Counted from the stretch's first letter, positions 7,578 to 16,207 are shown. The stretch: DNA of 43,836 nt from Candidatus Peregrinibacteria bacterium (GCA_030649955.1 JAUSFD010000002.1:1-43836); one strand, 5' to 3'. Notes: generated by a model not told the origin, from the letters alone. A program made the numbers and translations.

Positions 7578-9842
7578 TCACGGGAACGTGAGGCGCTTCA
7601 CGTTCCACCCCGCGTTGAGTCCCGTGATCCGTCCGCGCTTGCCCGTCCGCGCATCGATGAACGTGCACTCTGCGGGATCAGTCTCGCGTCGGAACACCAC
7701 TGCGGAGGAGGAAGTGCCCTTGCCGAAGGCTGCTCCACACGATCGCTCTGGGACGAGCTGCGGTGCATACGCTCCCAGCTCCGTGAAAGCTGCAACCCAG
7801 TGCTCGACGGCGCTCTTCGAGAGAACCGGATCGAGCGGGGCACCCTCCGGAATCCGCTGCGGGTATCCGCCGATCGCTGCCGCGAGAGTGAGGGAGGTCT
7901 TCCACATTCCGGGTGGATTGAGGACGGCGAGCGGTTTCACGAGGGTGTCGATCACTCGCGGATGCGCAACGGCGAGGAGCGCGGGCGTCGTCGGAGGGAA
8001 GAACTGGATCCCACGGACTGCTTCGTCGCTCCCATCGAAGAAGGTGGCGTAGTCCGCCTTGCCTCCCCAGAGGATAGAGACCATCGGGAACGGGAAATTC
8101 TGTGGCAGTGTGGGATGTCCCTCGAGGGCGTTGAACCAGTAGGCACGTGTTGCTGCTGCCTCCTGGGCGAGGAGCCAGGTCCCGACATCCTCCATGCCCT
8201 TATCCCCGAGTGAGCGCCCGAGGAGTGCTACAGCATGCCACGCCTGCAACGCCTCAGAGGTGGACTCCTGGTTCTGCGCATCATTAAAGCGTGTGAGCCC
8301 ATTGGCCCAGCTGTGCCCCGCGTACGCATCGAAGTGCCGGAGGTACGGGAAGGAGGAGTCGCCCCTGTCCCACGCGGCGATGTCGCGTGTGAGCAGACGC
8401 ATGCACGTCCCGTACTCAGGAGCGAACGACGGATCCCGCAGTGCAAGGAGTGCCCCTGCGGAGAGGAAGTACCCCGCGTGGAAATGATGGTCGTTGTAGT
8501 GCTCGCTCCCGAACGCAGGGGGGAAGCCGATGAGCCCGCCGACACGCTCGTCGTACGCGAACGATCGCTCCTCACCCTCTCCGCCACCCTGGCACCAGTC
8601 ACTGAGCATGGAATGGACCTTGCCCTGCGCATCCTTCGCGAGCGCTGCCTCTCCCGTTTGGTGTGCAATCTCCATCAGCTGTGCTGCGCGCAACACCTGC
8701 TTGCCCGCGGCGTAGATGTCCCCCTGTGTTGCGGGGAGGAGCGCGCCGATTTCTTGACGGAGCGTCGTGAGGAAGCGCGTATTCCCCTTCAGTTCCTGAG
8801 CAAGCGGAAGACCAGGGAGGAGTGGAGGGCGCGGGAGATCTGTTACGAAGGCGCGCCCGCGGTAGAGCGTGACGGGTCCGCGCACTGTCTGGTACGTACC
8901 GATGCTTTCACCCAGCGACGAGCGGAGGAAGGCAGCTTGGTGCGGAAAGATGCCGAGGAGCGTCTCACGCGGAGCAGTGTACGTCGTCTCCACGGTCTCC
9001 GGTTTCACTGCATACGATACTTCTGTCCCCTCCGGGGGTGCGAGTGCGAAGGGCAGATACGCTTGAGGGTCGCTACCCGGTGCGATGGTCGCAATGCTGA
9101 GAAGCCCCGAAACAGGCGGTATGACCGTGAGCGCACTCCCCTGCTGATCGATCGCCCCACCATCGGACACGGTAATGAGGTAGCGGCGCGTCGGTGATGT
9201 AATCAACACACTTTCACCGCAGGGACGGGAACACCGCTGAGGGACGATGCGACTCTCCGGTGGGAGTGTGACGGAGAAATCCCCACGGTGCGTCCGCACG
9301 AAAGCGAAGGGGCTCCCCTGCGCCACGGTGACGTCGAACGCCGCTTCCTGCTGGGAGGAGTACGCCCGCCACGTGACGTCCCAGTCTCCCCAGTTGAGGA
9401 CTTGTGACCGCGTAAGTGGTGCGCCACGGTATGTGAAGCGGAGAACTTCCTTGGGTGCATGCATGATGGCGCGTCCACTCACCTCCACCGCAGGATCCAC
9501 AACGACGAGCCCGGTGGCGTCGAGGGTGACCACAAGCGGGTATGGGAAAAACGGTGCTGGCCAGGGCTCCAGAGCACCGGAACTCCACCACGCATTGGTG
9601 GGGAAGGGTCGCGGCGCTCCGGGAGGAAGAGTGAGTGCAGTGCGCAGAGACGCAGGGAACGGTGAGAGCGTCGTGCGGTCCACGGGACGAGGGGGAGTGA
9701 GTGTGCGCACTGCACGCGCGACGCGCGGTGCAATCGGCAGTGCCTCCGGTGGCTGTAGGACGGGCGTCTGCAGGTAATTCAAGAACACAAGGAACGCCGA
9801 AGCAGGGAGGAGTGCCATGTTGACGAAGACGCGCAAAGGCAT
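7578..9842 (-). CDS. GH81 endo-beta-1,3-glucanase, membrane-anchored
   Basis: A 754-residue glycoside hydrolase of family GH81, which cleaves internal beta-1,3-glucan bonds by inversion. Family signatures are clear: PTNAWWSS in the N-terminal beta domain (about 81-88); EHYNDHHFHAGYFLSAGALLA (about 447-467), holding the Asp used as catalytic acid; and GHSWANGL plus NQESTSEALQAW (about 524-535), holding the conserved Glu pair. A hydrophobic segment after the start (FVNMALLPASAFLVFLNYL) looks like an uncleaved signal anchor. The ATG at 9842 overlaps the stop of the preceding gene (TGATG), so translation is coupled and the longer in-frame start inside that gene is unlikely. It is third in the operon with the GT2 synthase and HlyD-like protein, where it probably trims or releases the polymer, as BcsZ does for cellulose or AlgL for alginate. 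Confidence 0.9.
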   Translation of the reverse strand: MPLRVFVNMALLPASAFLVFLNYLQTPVLQPPEALPIAPRVARAVRTLTPPRPVDRTTLSPFPASLRTALTLPPGAPRPFPTNAWWSSGALEPWPAPFFPYPLVVTLDATGLVVVDPAVEVSGRAIMHAPKEVLRFTYRGAPLTRSQVLNWGDWDVTWRAYSSQQEAAFDVTVAQGSPFAFVRTHRGDFSVTLPPESRIVPQRCSRPCGESVLITSPTRRYLITVSDGGAIDQQGSALTVIPPVSGLLSIATIAPGSDPQAYLPFALAPPEGTEVSYAVKPETVETTYTAPRETLLGIFPHQAAFLRSSLGESIGTYQTVRGPVTLYRGRAFVTDLPRPPLLPGLPLAQELKGNTRFLTTLRQEIGALLPATQGDIYAAGKQVLRAAQLMEIAHQTGEAALAKDAQGKVHSMLSDWCQGGGEGEERSFAYDERVGGLIGFPPAFGSEHYNDHHFHAGYFLSAGALLALRDPSFAPEYGTCMRLLTRDIAAWDRGDSSFPYLRHFDAYAGHSWANGLTRFNDAQNQESTSEALQAWHAVALLGRSLGDKGMEDVGTWLLAQEAAATRAYWFNALEGHPTLPQNFPFPMVSILWGGKADYATFFDGSDEAVRGIQFFPPTTPALLAVAHPRVIDTLVKPLAVLNPPGMWKTSLTLAAAIGGYPQRIPEGAPLDPVLSKSAVEHWVAAFTELGAYAPQLVPERSCGAAFGKGTSSSAVVFRRETDPAECTFIDARTGKRGRITGLNAGWNVKRLTFP

Positions 9843-10549
9843 CAGAGCGGTTCCGCAAGAGAAGAGGGCGCAAATCGCTTCGCGACGCGCTTCACCCAAT
9901 CCTTGAACGCATTCTCATTCGCAACAGAGATCTCCACCGTGACGGGGAGCCCCACGGAGAGCAGGCCATCGGGATCGAGGGGTTTGAGGAGACGTAGGCG
10001 CACTTCTACGGAGCGCGTGACACTGTCGTAGAAGGGACTCACAGAAGTAACGAGAGCAGGCATGGGCTCGCCATCGTTCAAGTGATCAGCGATCACCGTT
10101 GCCGGGAGGAACGGCTTCATTTGAAAGCGTTCCTGCGGACTCACCGTAAAGCGTGCCGTCACGTACTGCGCATCCGCGTCGCCATCCACAACCTTCGCGA
10201 GGATTTCACTCGCCTGCACGAACTCTCCAGCGGCAACCCCAATATCCATCACGATTCCCTCACGTGGGGAACGGATGGGTACTACCATGACACCCTTGGG
10301 ATCCACCTGTGTCTGCGCTGTCACTTCGAAGAGCATCGCGTTCCTCTTCACTGGCTGGTTCTCGAGCACGTACACTTTCTGCACCGTTCCGACGACGGGG
10401 GTACCGACATCCAGGATCGTGCGCATGAGGACGGCATCATTGGAAGCCATCTGCTTCGGGAACCAGAATCGGTCGAGGAGGATCCACCCCTGGAAGAGCA
10501 GGAAGAGGAGAACGATGCCGCAGAGGAACGCGTAGGAGGAGAGCTTCAC
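9842..10549 (-). CDS. HlyD/Alg44-like membrane adaptor of the polysaccharide operon
   Basis: A 235-residue protein with one N-terminal membrane helix (YAFLCGIVLLFLLFQGWILL) and an extracytoplasmic barrel-sandwich (biotinyl-lipoyl-like) domain: VGTPVVGTVQKVYVLENQPV and RSPREGIVMDIGVAAGEFV are the paired half-motifs. A small beta-barrel region follows. The coiled-coil hairpin of efflux adaptors is missing, as in the periplasmic part of alginate Alg44. No PilZ domain is present. The start is GTG at 10549, overlapping the synthase stop by four bases (GTGA); the longer upstream frame is only the synthase gene read in another frame. Likely role: periplasmic partner that guides or gates the polymer from the GT2 synthase. 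Confidence 0.8.
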   Translation of the reverse strand: MKLSSYAFLCGIVLLFLLFQGWILLDRFWFPKQMASNDAVLMRTILDVGTPVVGTVQKVYVLENQPVKRNAMLFEVTAQTQVDPKGVMVVPIRSPREGIVMDIGVAAGEFVQASEILAKVVDGDADAQYVTARFTVSPQERFQMKPFLPATVIADHLNDGEPMPALVTSVSPFYDSVTRSVEVRLRLLKPLDPDGLLSVGLPVTVEISVANENAFKDWVKRVAKRFAPSSLAEPL

Positions 10550-12084
10550 GATGTGATGGGGACGGTGCCTGGCATGCGCGCATGACCCAGGGAGACCGCA
10601 CGCGGGAAGGCCTGCCGGGTGAAGGAGAAGAGGATGGCGATGTTGAAGAGGAGGCACGCAACGACAACGACACGCAGGAAGAGCGGTTCACTGCGAATGA
10701 GCACCAGTGGGATGCCACCGAGTGAGAGGAGGAGCAGGATGATCTGCGGGGCGACGGCCGTGACGTAGTCTGTCCGGTTGCGGATGACGCCGGTGACGCT
10801 CCAACGCAGGTTGATACCCGTGAGGACAGAGATGAGCGCAGCGATGTGCGTGGGGAAGACAGAGAGGGCAATGACGAACGAACGCCACCGCGGCCAGTGA
10901 CCGAGGAGGTACACCGTCGTGAAGAGCGCCATACCGTAGTACGGGACGAAGCGCGTCACCCACAGCATCGCGGCATCCGTGCGGATGGGTCTCCATCCCA
11001 GGTACGCGTAGAGGAGAGGGAGGAGGAAGTAGAGGAAGACGGCAATGCCACTCAAGTAGTAGAGCGACGTGTGCAGGTACTGCCACTGCTGATCGAAGGT
11101 GAGGCGCTGTCGGAGGGGATTGCGTAGAAAGAGGATCTCTAGCCCCCCGCGCGCCCAGCGGAACTGCTGACGGAGGAGGCTCCCCACGGTCTCTGGAGCA
11201 CGTCCGATGGCGAGGACACGCGGGAGGAAGACCGATCGCCATCCGCCTTCATGGAGGAGGATCGAGGTCCAGATATCCTCGGAGTGCGACCGTTCGTACA
11301 GTCCGCCAATCCCATCGATGGCGCTACGACGGAACAAGACGTTCGTTCCAACACAGAATGCAGCGTTGAACGCATTCTTCGCATTCTGAATGTGGTGGTA
11401 GAACACCTCCTGGATCTCCGCACATCCGCCACTCAAGTAGCCATCGGTGTTGCCGTAGTACTGCGGCGTCTGCACGAAGGCCATGCCCTTGTCCGCGAGC
11501 AAGTGCGGGAGAGTCTCCACGAGGAACGAGCGATCGGGAACCTGATCGCTGTCGAAGATGGCGAAGAACTCCGTGTGCACCCGCTCCAGTCCCGCATTGA
11601 TGTTGCCCGCTTTCCCAGCCTTGCGTGTCCCGCGACGGAGGTACTCCACACCCAAATCCTGGGAGAGTGTGCGGACATTGTCATCGTTGCCGTCATCGAG
11701 CACCACCGTCCGATGACGAATATCGAGGTCCCGGGCCGCCATGACCGTTTGCCGGATGACCGCGAGCGGCTCTCCGGCGACAGGGACGAGCACCGCGACC
11801 AGGGAATCCGGAATCTGTGCGGGAGGAATACGCTCGAGCGCCTGCCGGTACGTAGAGACCGTAAGTGGTTCCGCTGTATCGGGAGCAATGAGGAGTGTGA
11901 TCCATACTCCCAGGAGCTCGAGCATGGCAATGATCTCTGCAATGCAGAGGAAGGTGAACGCGATGGGGTGTCCCATCGACCGTCCGGAGAACAGGAACGA
12001 TCCGTACCACGTGAGTCCCATGGTAGCGAGAACGATGATCAAGCTTGTGCTCGCCGGACGGGAGCGAGAGTTTGGTTGGTGCAT
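10546..12084 (-). CDS. Processive GT2 polysaccharide synthase (BcsA/curdlan-synthase-like)
   Basis: A 512-residue inner-membrane glycosyltransferase that would polymerise a beta-glycan from a nucleotide sugar and pass it across the membrane. Counted from the ATG at 12084, the catalytic signature is complete: LDDG (129-132), DSD (178-180), SED in place of TED (268-270) and QQFRW as the Q-x-x-R-W motif (306-310). Two membrane helices precede and at least four follow the catalytic domain. A stretch after the sixth helix (WSVTGVIRN) resembles the BcsA gating loop FxVTxK. There is no C-terminal PilZ domain, so direct c-di-GMP control of the BcsA kind is not evident. An ATG at 12126 overlaps the -10 box, so 12084 is preferred. 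The GH81 glucanase in the same operon suggests that the product has beta-1,3 linkages. Confidence 0.85.
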   Translation of the reverse strand: MHQPNSRSRPASTSLIIVLATMGLTWYGSFLFSGRSMGHPIAFTFLCIAEIIAMLELLGVWITLLIAPDTAEPLTVSTYRQALERIPPAQIPDSLVAVLVPVAGEPLAVIRQTVMAARDLDIRHRTVVLDDGNDDNVRTLSQDLGVEYLRRGTRKAGKAGNINAGLERVHTEFFAIFDSDQVPDRSFLVETLPHLLADKGMAFVQTPQYYGNTDGYLSGGCAEIQEVFYHHIQNAKNAFNAAFCVGTNVLFRRSAIDGIGGLYERSHSEDIWTSILLHEGGWRSVFLPRVLAIGRAPETVGSLLRQQFRWARGGLEILFLRNPLRQRLTFDQQWQYLHTSLYYLSGIAVFLYFLLPLLYAYLGWRPIRTDAAMLWVTRFVPYYGMALFTTVYLLGHWPRWRSFVIALSVFPTHIAALISVLTGINLRWSVTGVIRNRTDYVTAVAPQIILLLLSLGGIPLVLIRSEPLFLRVVVVACLLFNIAILFSFTRQAFPRAVSLGHARMPGTVPITS

Positions 12085-12121
12085 GAGCGGAGATTGGAGC
12101 AGCGCCGACGGGAGGAGAGTC

Positions 12122-12151
12122 ATCATAAGGAATTGCAGGATTCTTTCGCAA
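12122..12151 (-). promoter_or_regulatory. Promoter of the polysaccharide operon
   Basis: On the minus strand, TTGCGA (12146-12151), 18 bp, TATGAT (12122-12127). Initiation would fall about 7 bases further on, downstream of the ATG pair at 12121-12126, leaving a leader of about 30 bases before the ATG at 12084. This decides the start of the synthase gene. Confidence 0.5.
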
Positions 12152-12235
12152 GATTCCCCTCGGCAGTTCCACGAATGTATGACGGTTTCTCCTTGACCAT
12201 TCTTACCTGGTGTAGCTGGTTCGCTTCTTCGCTTG

Positions 12236-12305
12236 TGATACCAAGTTGCAATACAAACGCAATCAATCGGAGTATGAAAACTTCCTCCTCTCGTACCTCG
12301 TAGCG
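12236..12305. repeat. Intergenic repeat (TGATACCAAGTTGCAATA family), copy 1
   Basis: The 18-base word TGATACCAAGTTGCAATA (12236-12253) and, 48 bases on, CCTCCTCTCGTA (12284-12295) followed by GTAGCG recur in the same order at 20490-20560. The matched words with diverged sequence between them suggest decayed copies of one 65-70 bp element. The rest of the gap 12152-12480 holds no gene that I can support. Confidence 0.5.
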
Positions 12306-12480
12306 TTTCCTCAAGCCAAAGATTGCTTCGATAAGCCAGGGATGATTAGTAGCATTCTAAACGCGAAGTGGTATGAGCTTCTGAGAAAGTTTGGAGGATA
12401 AAGAAGCAAAGAAGCTCACGAGCTTGCAAAAAATGAGGCGGGCCACAGCCCGCCTCATCTCGATGAATATCAATACGGGA

Positions 12481-13203
12481 TCAGACAACAGACGGCGGTT
12501 CCGTCGGCGGTGCTTGCTGCGGGATAACTGGTTCCACGGGAGGAGCGACTGGCATGAGCACCTCTGGCGCGGCGACGACTGCTGCAGCCGGATGACTGGA
12601 GAAGATGCGCATCGCGCGGAGTGCGAAGACGCCAACACCCAGGATCATCACACCGATGAACGCGAGCATGAGCATCTTCGTTGAATTCCCCTCTACCGCT
12701 GCTGCGTGGGGAACCTCGTTCGTCAGCTCCTCAGTGATCGCTGGAGGTGCAACTTCCATCTGCTGCTGCTCCTCGACTGAAGGTTCCGTGAATTCGAGTA
12801 CAGGCGTCTCCCCTTCGTACGGGATTTCGTATTCCTCGCCCGTAGACGGAGAGACATCCCCCTCGGAGGAGAAGGGATCGAACTCCATTTCCCCAGAGGT
12901 TTCCCCTGTGTACTCCTGGGGGACGCTGTCACTTTCCTGATACTCCTGGTTCGCCCAGGGATCCTCGGGGGAATCGGACCAGTCCGCAGGCGGATCCATG
13001 GCTTCGTCGCTGAATCCCATGGGATCGTCCTCCGCCGGAGGCGGAGCCTCCTCGGGCGCAGGCTCTTCCTGCAGGATGATTGCTTCCCCCTGCGCGGAAT
13101 CCGACTCGAACGCTTCCTCCGGCCCCTTGTATGCGTGCGCCAAGGGCGAGGCGAGGAGGGTGAGCAGAGAGGAGACGGTGATAATGGTAGCGGTGCGGTT
13201 CAT
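12481..13203 (-). CDS. Acidic exported membrane protein, unknown function
   Basis: A 240-residue protein not recognised as a family. The ATG at 13203 gives a clear signal peptide (ATIITVSSLLTLLASPLAHA). A Glu/Pro/Ser/Asp-rich, strongly acidic extracytoplasmic region of about 150 residues follows, likely disordered. One membrane helix comes next (MLMLAFIGVMILGVGVFAL), then an Ala/Pro/Val-rich tail ending EPPSVV. The same reading frame stays open upstream into the neighbouring gene but is a shadow there. It starts 31 bases after the stop of the NBR1-domain gene, so the two are probably co-transcribed. The acidic stalk and proline-rich tail suggest a surface linker, but no function can be assigned. 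Confidence 0.75.
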   Translation of the reverse strand: MNRTATIITVSSLLTLLASPLAHAYKGPEEAFESDSAQGEAIILQEEPAPEEAPPPAEDDPMGFSDEAMDPPADWSDSPEDPWANQEYQESDSVPQEYTGETSGEMEFDPFSSEGDVSPSTGEEYEIPYEGETPVLEFTEPSVEEQQQMEVAPPAITEELTNEVPHAAAVEGNSTKMLMLAFIGVMILGVGVFALRAMRIFSSHPAAAVVAAPEVLMPVAPPVEPVIPQQAPPTEPPSVV

Positions 13204-13234
13204 GAGAGAGATGGGTAGTGTGTGTGGAATGTGA

Positions 13235-14566
13235 TCAGGTGCTGGGGTTCGGGCGCGAGAAGTTGCATGTGCTCTTGCCATTGGCATCCTCCGTACATCG
13301 GAATCCACGCTCGACCGTACAGGTGGCACTGCACCCATCGAAGCTGTCCGTGTTGTCGTCATCGCAGGCTTCCTGGTACTCCCTCTTCGCATTGCCGCAG
13401 ACTGGACGGTAGACCTCGATCTTGTGCGGACAGTGGACACCGAAGATGATCGGCGCCTGCCCCGGGAGCTCCTGTGCCATCTTCCAGTGGAAGGTTTGGT
13501 TCGACCCCAAGGAGGTGCCCGTCGCAGAGAAGGTGAAGGTGTGCTCCTGCCCCTCCGCAATGGCATCTGCCGCTCCCAGTTCCACGCGCTTGATGCCCCA
13601 AGCATTGCTATTCGCTGGAGAGTGCGTGAGCTTGTACCCATTTGCTTTCGTCCACAGCGTTGTTCCGGAGTTCATCATGCGGACGGTGACGTCGAACTTC
13701 TCGCGGAGTGCTACGCGCGCGGGCGCTGTGATCACCTTGCATTCCGCAGCATTCACGAGCTGAACGACGCGGATGTTCTTTGTGCAGATCTCCCCAAAGC
13801 CACCCTTCCCCGCTTCGTGCATGCTCCAGGCGAATTGGACAGTGCGCGCCTGACCAGAGGGGGCTGTTGCATTGAAGGTGAATGTCTTACTGTTCCCCCG
13901 CGTGACCGTCGATCCGCTGAGGGAGACCTGGCTGAGGCCCCACGTGCTATTCCCCTCCTCGTACCAGCTCACGAGCTTGTACGCACTCGGCGTCCAAACA
14001 GTGGAACCCGTGTTCGCGAGCGTCACCGACGCCGTGAAGGGATTCCCCGCATTGATGGAATCCGGAGCGGTGATGCCGAGGCACGCCGCATCACTGTACT
14101 CATCCAGACCATCGCTGCTCTCGGCGAATGCCCTCCGCTGCTTCAGGAAGAGAGGCGCTTCGCTCATGATGTAATAGGTGTTCCCGGGCGTGAAGAACGA
14201 GAGAAGACGGGACGAGGGGAGGTCGCGGAAGAACGCAAAATCGTCGTATGCCCGGTCCGTGAACGCATACTTGCCGTTGTATGTATCCGGCTCAGAACCA
14301 TCGTACTCATAGATCCAGGCAGAGACCTGGCCGTGCTTCAGACGGTCCTTGAACACTTCGAACGTGCTCGTCCCGCCAGCGAAGTAGATGGTGTCCTCGT
14401 CCGCTTTCACGACGACGCCCGCTTCCGCAGAGGTTGGACGGATGATCGTGAGAGAGGCATTCAGCGAACCGAATGGAGCGCCACCGAGGGTAATGGCAAC
14501 GACGAAGGCGAAAGCGGATGCGATGTACGCACCGAGTAGCAGACGAGTTCGCTTGGATTGTGCCAT
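13235..14566 (-). CDS. Secreted protein with two NBR1-like domains and a DUF4215-type Cys motif
   Basis: A 443-residue surface protein. An N-terminal hydrophobic segment (LLLGAYIASAFAFVVAITLGG) exports or anchors it. After about 150 residues of unknown fold come two tandem Ig-like domains of the NBR1 'four-tryptophan' type: first NTGSTVWTPSAYKLVSW ... STWGLSQVSL ... VQFAWSM, then NSGTTLWTKANGYKLTH ... NAWGIKRVEL ... FHWKM. The C-terminus has the Cys-rich pattern CGNAKREYQEACDDDN followed by DGCSATC and GFRC, as in DUF4215/Myxococcus-type repeats. These modules bind partners or sugars in other bacterial surface proteins; here the ligand is unknown. It heads a likely two-gene transcript with the acidic membrane protein. 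Confidence 0.8.
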   Translation of the reverse strand: MAQSKRTRLLLGAYIASAFAFVVAITLGGAPFGSLNASLTIIRPTSAEAGVVVKADEDTIYFAGGTSTFEVFKDRLKHGQVSAWIYEYDGSEPDTYNGKYAFTDRAYDDFAFFRDLPSSRLLSFFTPGNTYYIMSEAPLFLKQRRAFAESSDGLDEYSDAACLGITAPDSINAGNPFTASVTLANTGSTVWTPSAYKLVSWYEEGNSTWGLSQVSLSGSTVTRGNSKTFTFNATAPSGQARTVQFAWSMHEAGKGGFGEICTKNIRVVQLVNAAECKVITAPARVALREKFDVTVRMMNSGTTLWTKANGYKLTHSPANSNAWGIKRVELGAADAIAEGQEHTFTFSATGTSLGSNQTFHWKMAQELPGQAPIIFGVHCPHKIEVYRPVCGNAKREYQEACDDDNTDSFDGCSATCTVERGFRCTEDANGKSTCNFSRPNPST

Positions 14567-14644
14567 ACGGCAAGGGAGGATGGATGTTTGTGGACTTCTC
14601 CGCAGTATACGCTTTTGGGAGGTTCTTGTAAACCTGTTGAGAGG

Positions 14645-14702
14645 GAGGAACAGGGAACCGAGTATCAGGGAACAGGGTCCCTGTTATTCTGTTCCCTGTT
14701 CC
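14645..14702. repeat. Nested inverted repeat of GTTCCCT heptamers
   Basis: GGAACAGGGAAC at the left pairs with GTTCCCTGTTCC at the right, and inside them AACAGGG-TCCCTGTT forms a second perfect palindrome. The words are tandem heptamers (GTTCCCT). It sits 45 bases after the SLH-esterase stop codon and before the NBR1-domain gene, and could act as a terminator or processing hairpin. A related array lies at 43189-43254. Confidence 0.6.
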
Positions 14703-14747
14703 CGGCCTGCCCTCCGAAGTCCACCGAGGCGGACGAAGGGGGGTTCC

Positions 14748-16148
14748 CTAGTCGGGCAATCCCTCAAAAAACGCCCGGATATGCCCCGCAGTCCCATCCG
14801 GCCAGAGGTGTGGATTGTTCGTGCCGTTCCTTCCATCGCGGAATTCGTGCGGGCACCAGACAACGGGGCTCCCCTCCGTGCACTGTGTGTACTGAACGCA
14901 CTTGAAGGATTCCGGCTCGGCCGGAGCGGTCTCCGTGGAGCACCGGTTCTGTGTGAGGCGTTGATCGCGCGCGAACTCGCTGCCGGAGAATGGCGCGAGC
15001 TGGTCGTCTCGATTGTGGAGGATCATGCTCGCAGTGGGTCCGGCACAGGGTGCGAACGAGGCGGATCCCGCAACCCCCACGGAACCTCGTACGACTCCGC
15101 CACGCAGGCAAGCGATGGTGTTCGCAAACCACGCCCCTAGCGAGTGGCCAACCACGTAGATCCGGTGGTAGTCGATGCAGTAGCGATCCCCGATCGTGTG
15201 CACGAGGGTATCGAAGAGTTCGAGATCCCGCGGTGCATCCTGCTGGTCACCGGGATCGACCCAGGTGAAGGTGCCATCCGCGCGCGCCGTCGCACTGGGG
15301 TACGCGATGAAGTACTCGGGGAACGCGTGATCGAGGCCGAAGTAGCCACGCACCATGGCGTTGCTGTTCGTGCGCCCATGGAACGCCACGATGAGCGCCC
15401 GCGGCTCACCGTTGTCCGCAACGGGAGGGACGGAGAGGAGGAAGGAGCGCTCCACACCGCGCACGGTGACGACATTCGGCTCCCCTGCTCCGCTAGGTGA
15501 GGCACATCCAGGCGAGAGGTTCCCGTCTCTGCTCGTCTCCTTGAGGCGCAGAGTGCGCTCCACGATGGACGCCATCCGCTCGCGCGTGAGGGGTTCCCAC
15601 GGGACGTACGCGTACTTCGAGAGGATCCCGTGCTCGTGTGCGTACTCGACGTACTGCAGGTACCACTCCTCTCCACTCACGTCAGGAAACGGTATGCGCT
15701 CCGCGCGGAAGAGGATCTTCAGTGCTTCCGCGATATTCACTGGTGCATTCGGTCGAAATCCCCCGCCTTCGTAGCCGCTGATGATGCGCTGCTGCTTCGC
15801 CTCGCAGACCACCGCAGCGAACCACAGTCGTGGTGCGACATCAGGGAAGCAGCGCCGACGCACACGGGCATCCCCAGAGCGATCGCCCATCACTGTCTTC
15901 ACGAGCTCCGCGCGGTTCACGACATTCTTCGGCTTGAACGTCCCATCCGGGTACCCTTGGATGATGCCACGCAAGCGGAGAGCGGCGATCTCTGGGTCGT
16001 ACCACGAGAGCCCGGTATCGGTGAAGGCTGCCGCACTCACGGAGAGAGGACACACGAGGGACAGGACGATTGCCGCCGCACACCAGTGGGAATGGATAGT
16101 GAACAGTGGACAGTGGATAACGGACAATACTGAAACGATACGATGCAT
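14748..16148 (-). CDS. SLH-domain surface esterase (PHB-depolymerase/feruloyl-esterase type)
   Basis: A 466-residue protein. After a signal peptide come three S-layer homology domains: FTDTGLSWYDPEIAALRLRG with GYPDGTFKP; CFPDVAPRLWFAAVV with GYEGGGFRP; FPDVSGEEWYLQYV. A linker leads to an alpha/beta-hydrolase of the PHB depolymerase/LpqC/feruloyl esterase group. The oxyanion strand is IVAFHGRTNSN, the nucleophile lies in GHSLGAW, the Asp candidate in HNRDDQLAP, and the His candidate in the C-terminal GTAGHIRAFF. Paired Cys residues suggest extracellular disulfides. SLH domains tie proteins to the wall or S-layer, so this is a surface-tethered ester hydrolase; substrate unknown. Start ATG 16148 lies in the loop of a heptamer inverted repeat (16098-16207), and residues about 6-16 (SVLSVIHCPLF) are encoded by one of its arms. 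Confidence 0.85.
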   Translation of the reverse strand: MHRIVSVLSVIHCPLFTIHSHWCAAAIVLSLVCPLSVSAAAFTDTGLSWYDPEIAALRLRGIIQGYPDGTFKPKNVVNRAELVKTVMGDRSGDARVRRRCFPDVAPRLWFAAVVCEAKQQRIISGYEGGGFRPNAPVNIAEALKILFRAERIPFPDVSGEEWYLQYVEYAHEHGILSKYAYVPWEPLTRERMASIVERTLRLKETSRDGNLSPGCASPSGAGEPNVVTVRGVERSFLLSVPPVADNGEPRALIVAFHGRTNSNAMVRGYFGLDHAFPEYFIAYPSATARADGTFTWVDPGDQQDAPRDLELFDTLVHTIGDRYCIDYHRIYVVGHSLGAWFANTIACLRGGVVRGSVGVAGSASFAPCAGPTASMILHNRDDQLAPFSGSEFARDQRLTQNRCSTETAPAEPESFKCVQYTQCTEGSPVVWCPHEFRDGRNGTNNPHLWPDGTAGHIRAFFEGLPD

Positions 16149-16207
16149 ACAGGAACTCCTCTCTCCTCGCTCGTGGATTGTCCACTGCCCACTGTCCACT
16201 GTCCACT
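16098..16207. repeat. Heptamer inverted-repeat element, copy 1
   Basis: Left arm: four heptamers AGTGAAC, AGTGGAC, AGTGGAT, AACGGAC (16098-16125). Right arm: four heptamers GTCCACT, GCCCACT, GTCCACT, GTCCACT (16180-16207). The 54-base loop holds a purine-rich GAGAGAGGAG tract and the ATG of the SLH-esterase on the minus strand. A second copy at 42695-42794 has the same arm words and a related loop. Confidence 0.75.

Noticed and set aside
11251-12303. Long plus-strand open frame opposite the GT2 synthase, and similar ones at 8235-9197, 13424-14539, 20600-21802 and 35374-36495
   Set aside because: All are antisense to genes with full catalytic motifs and show no domain of their own.
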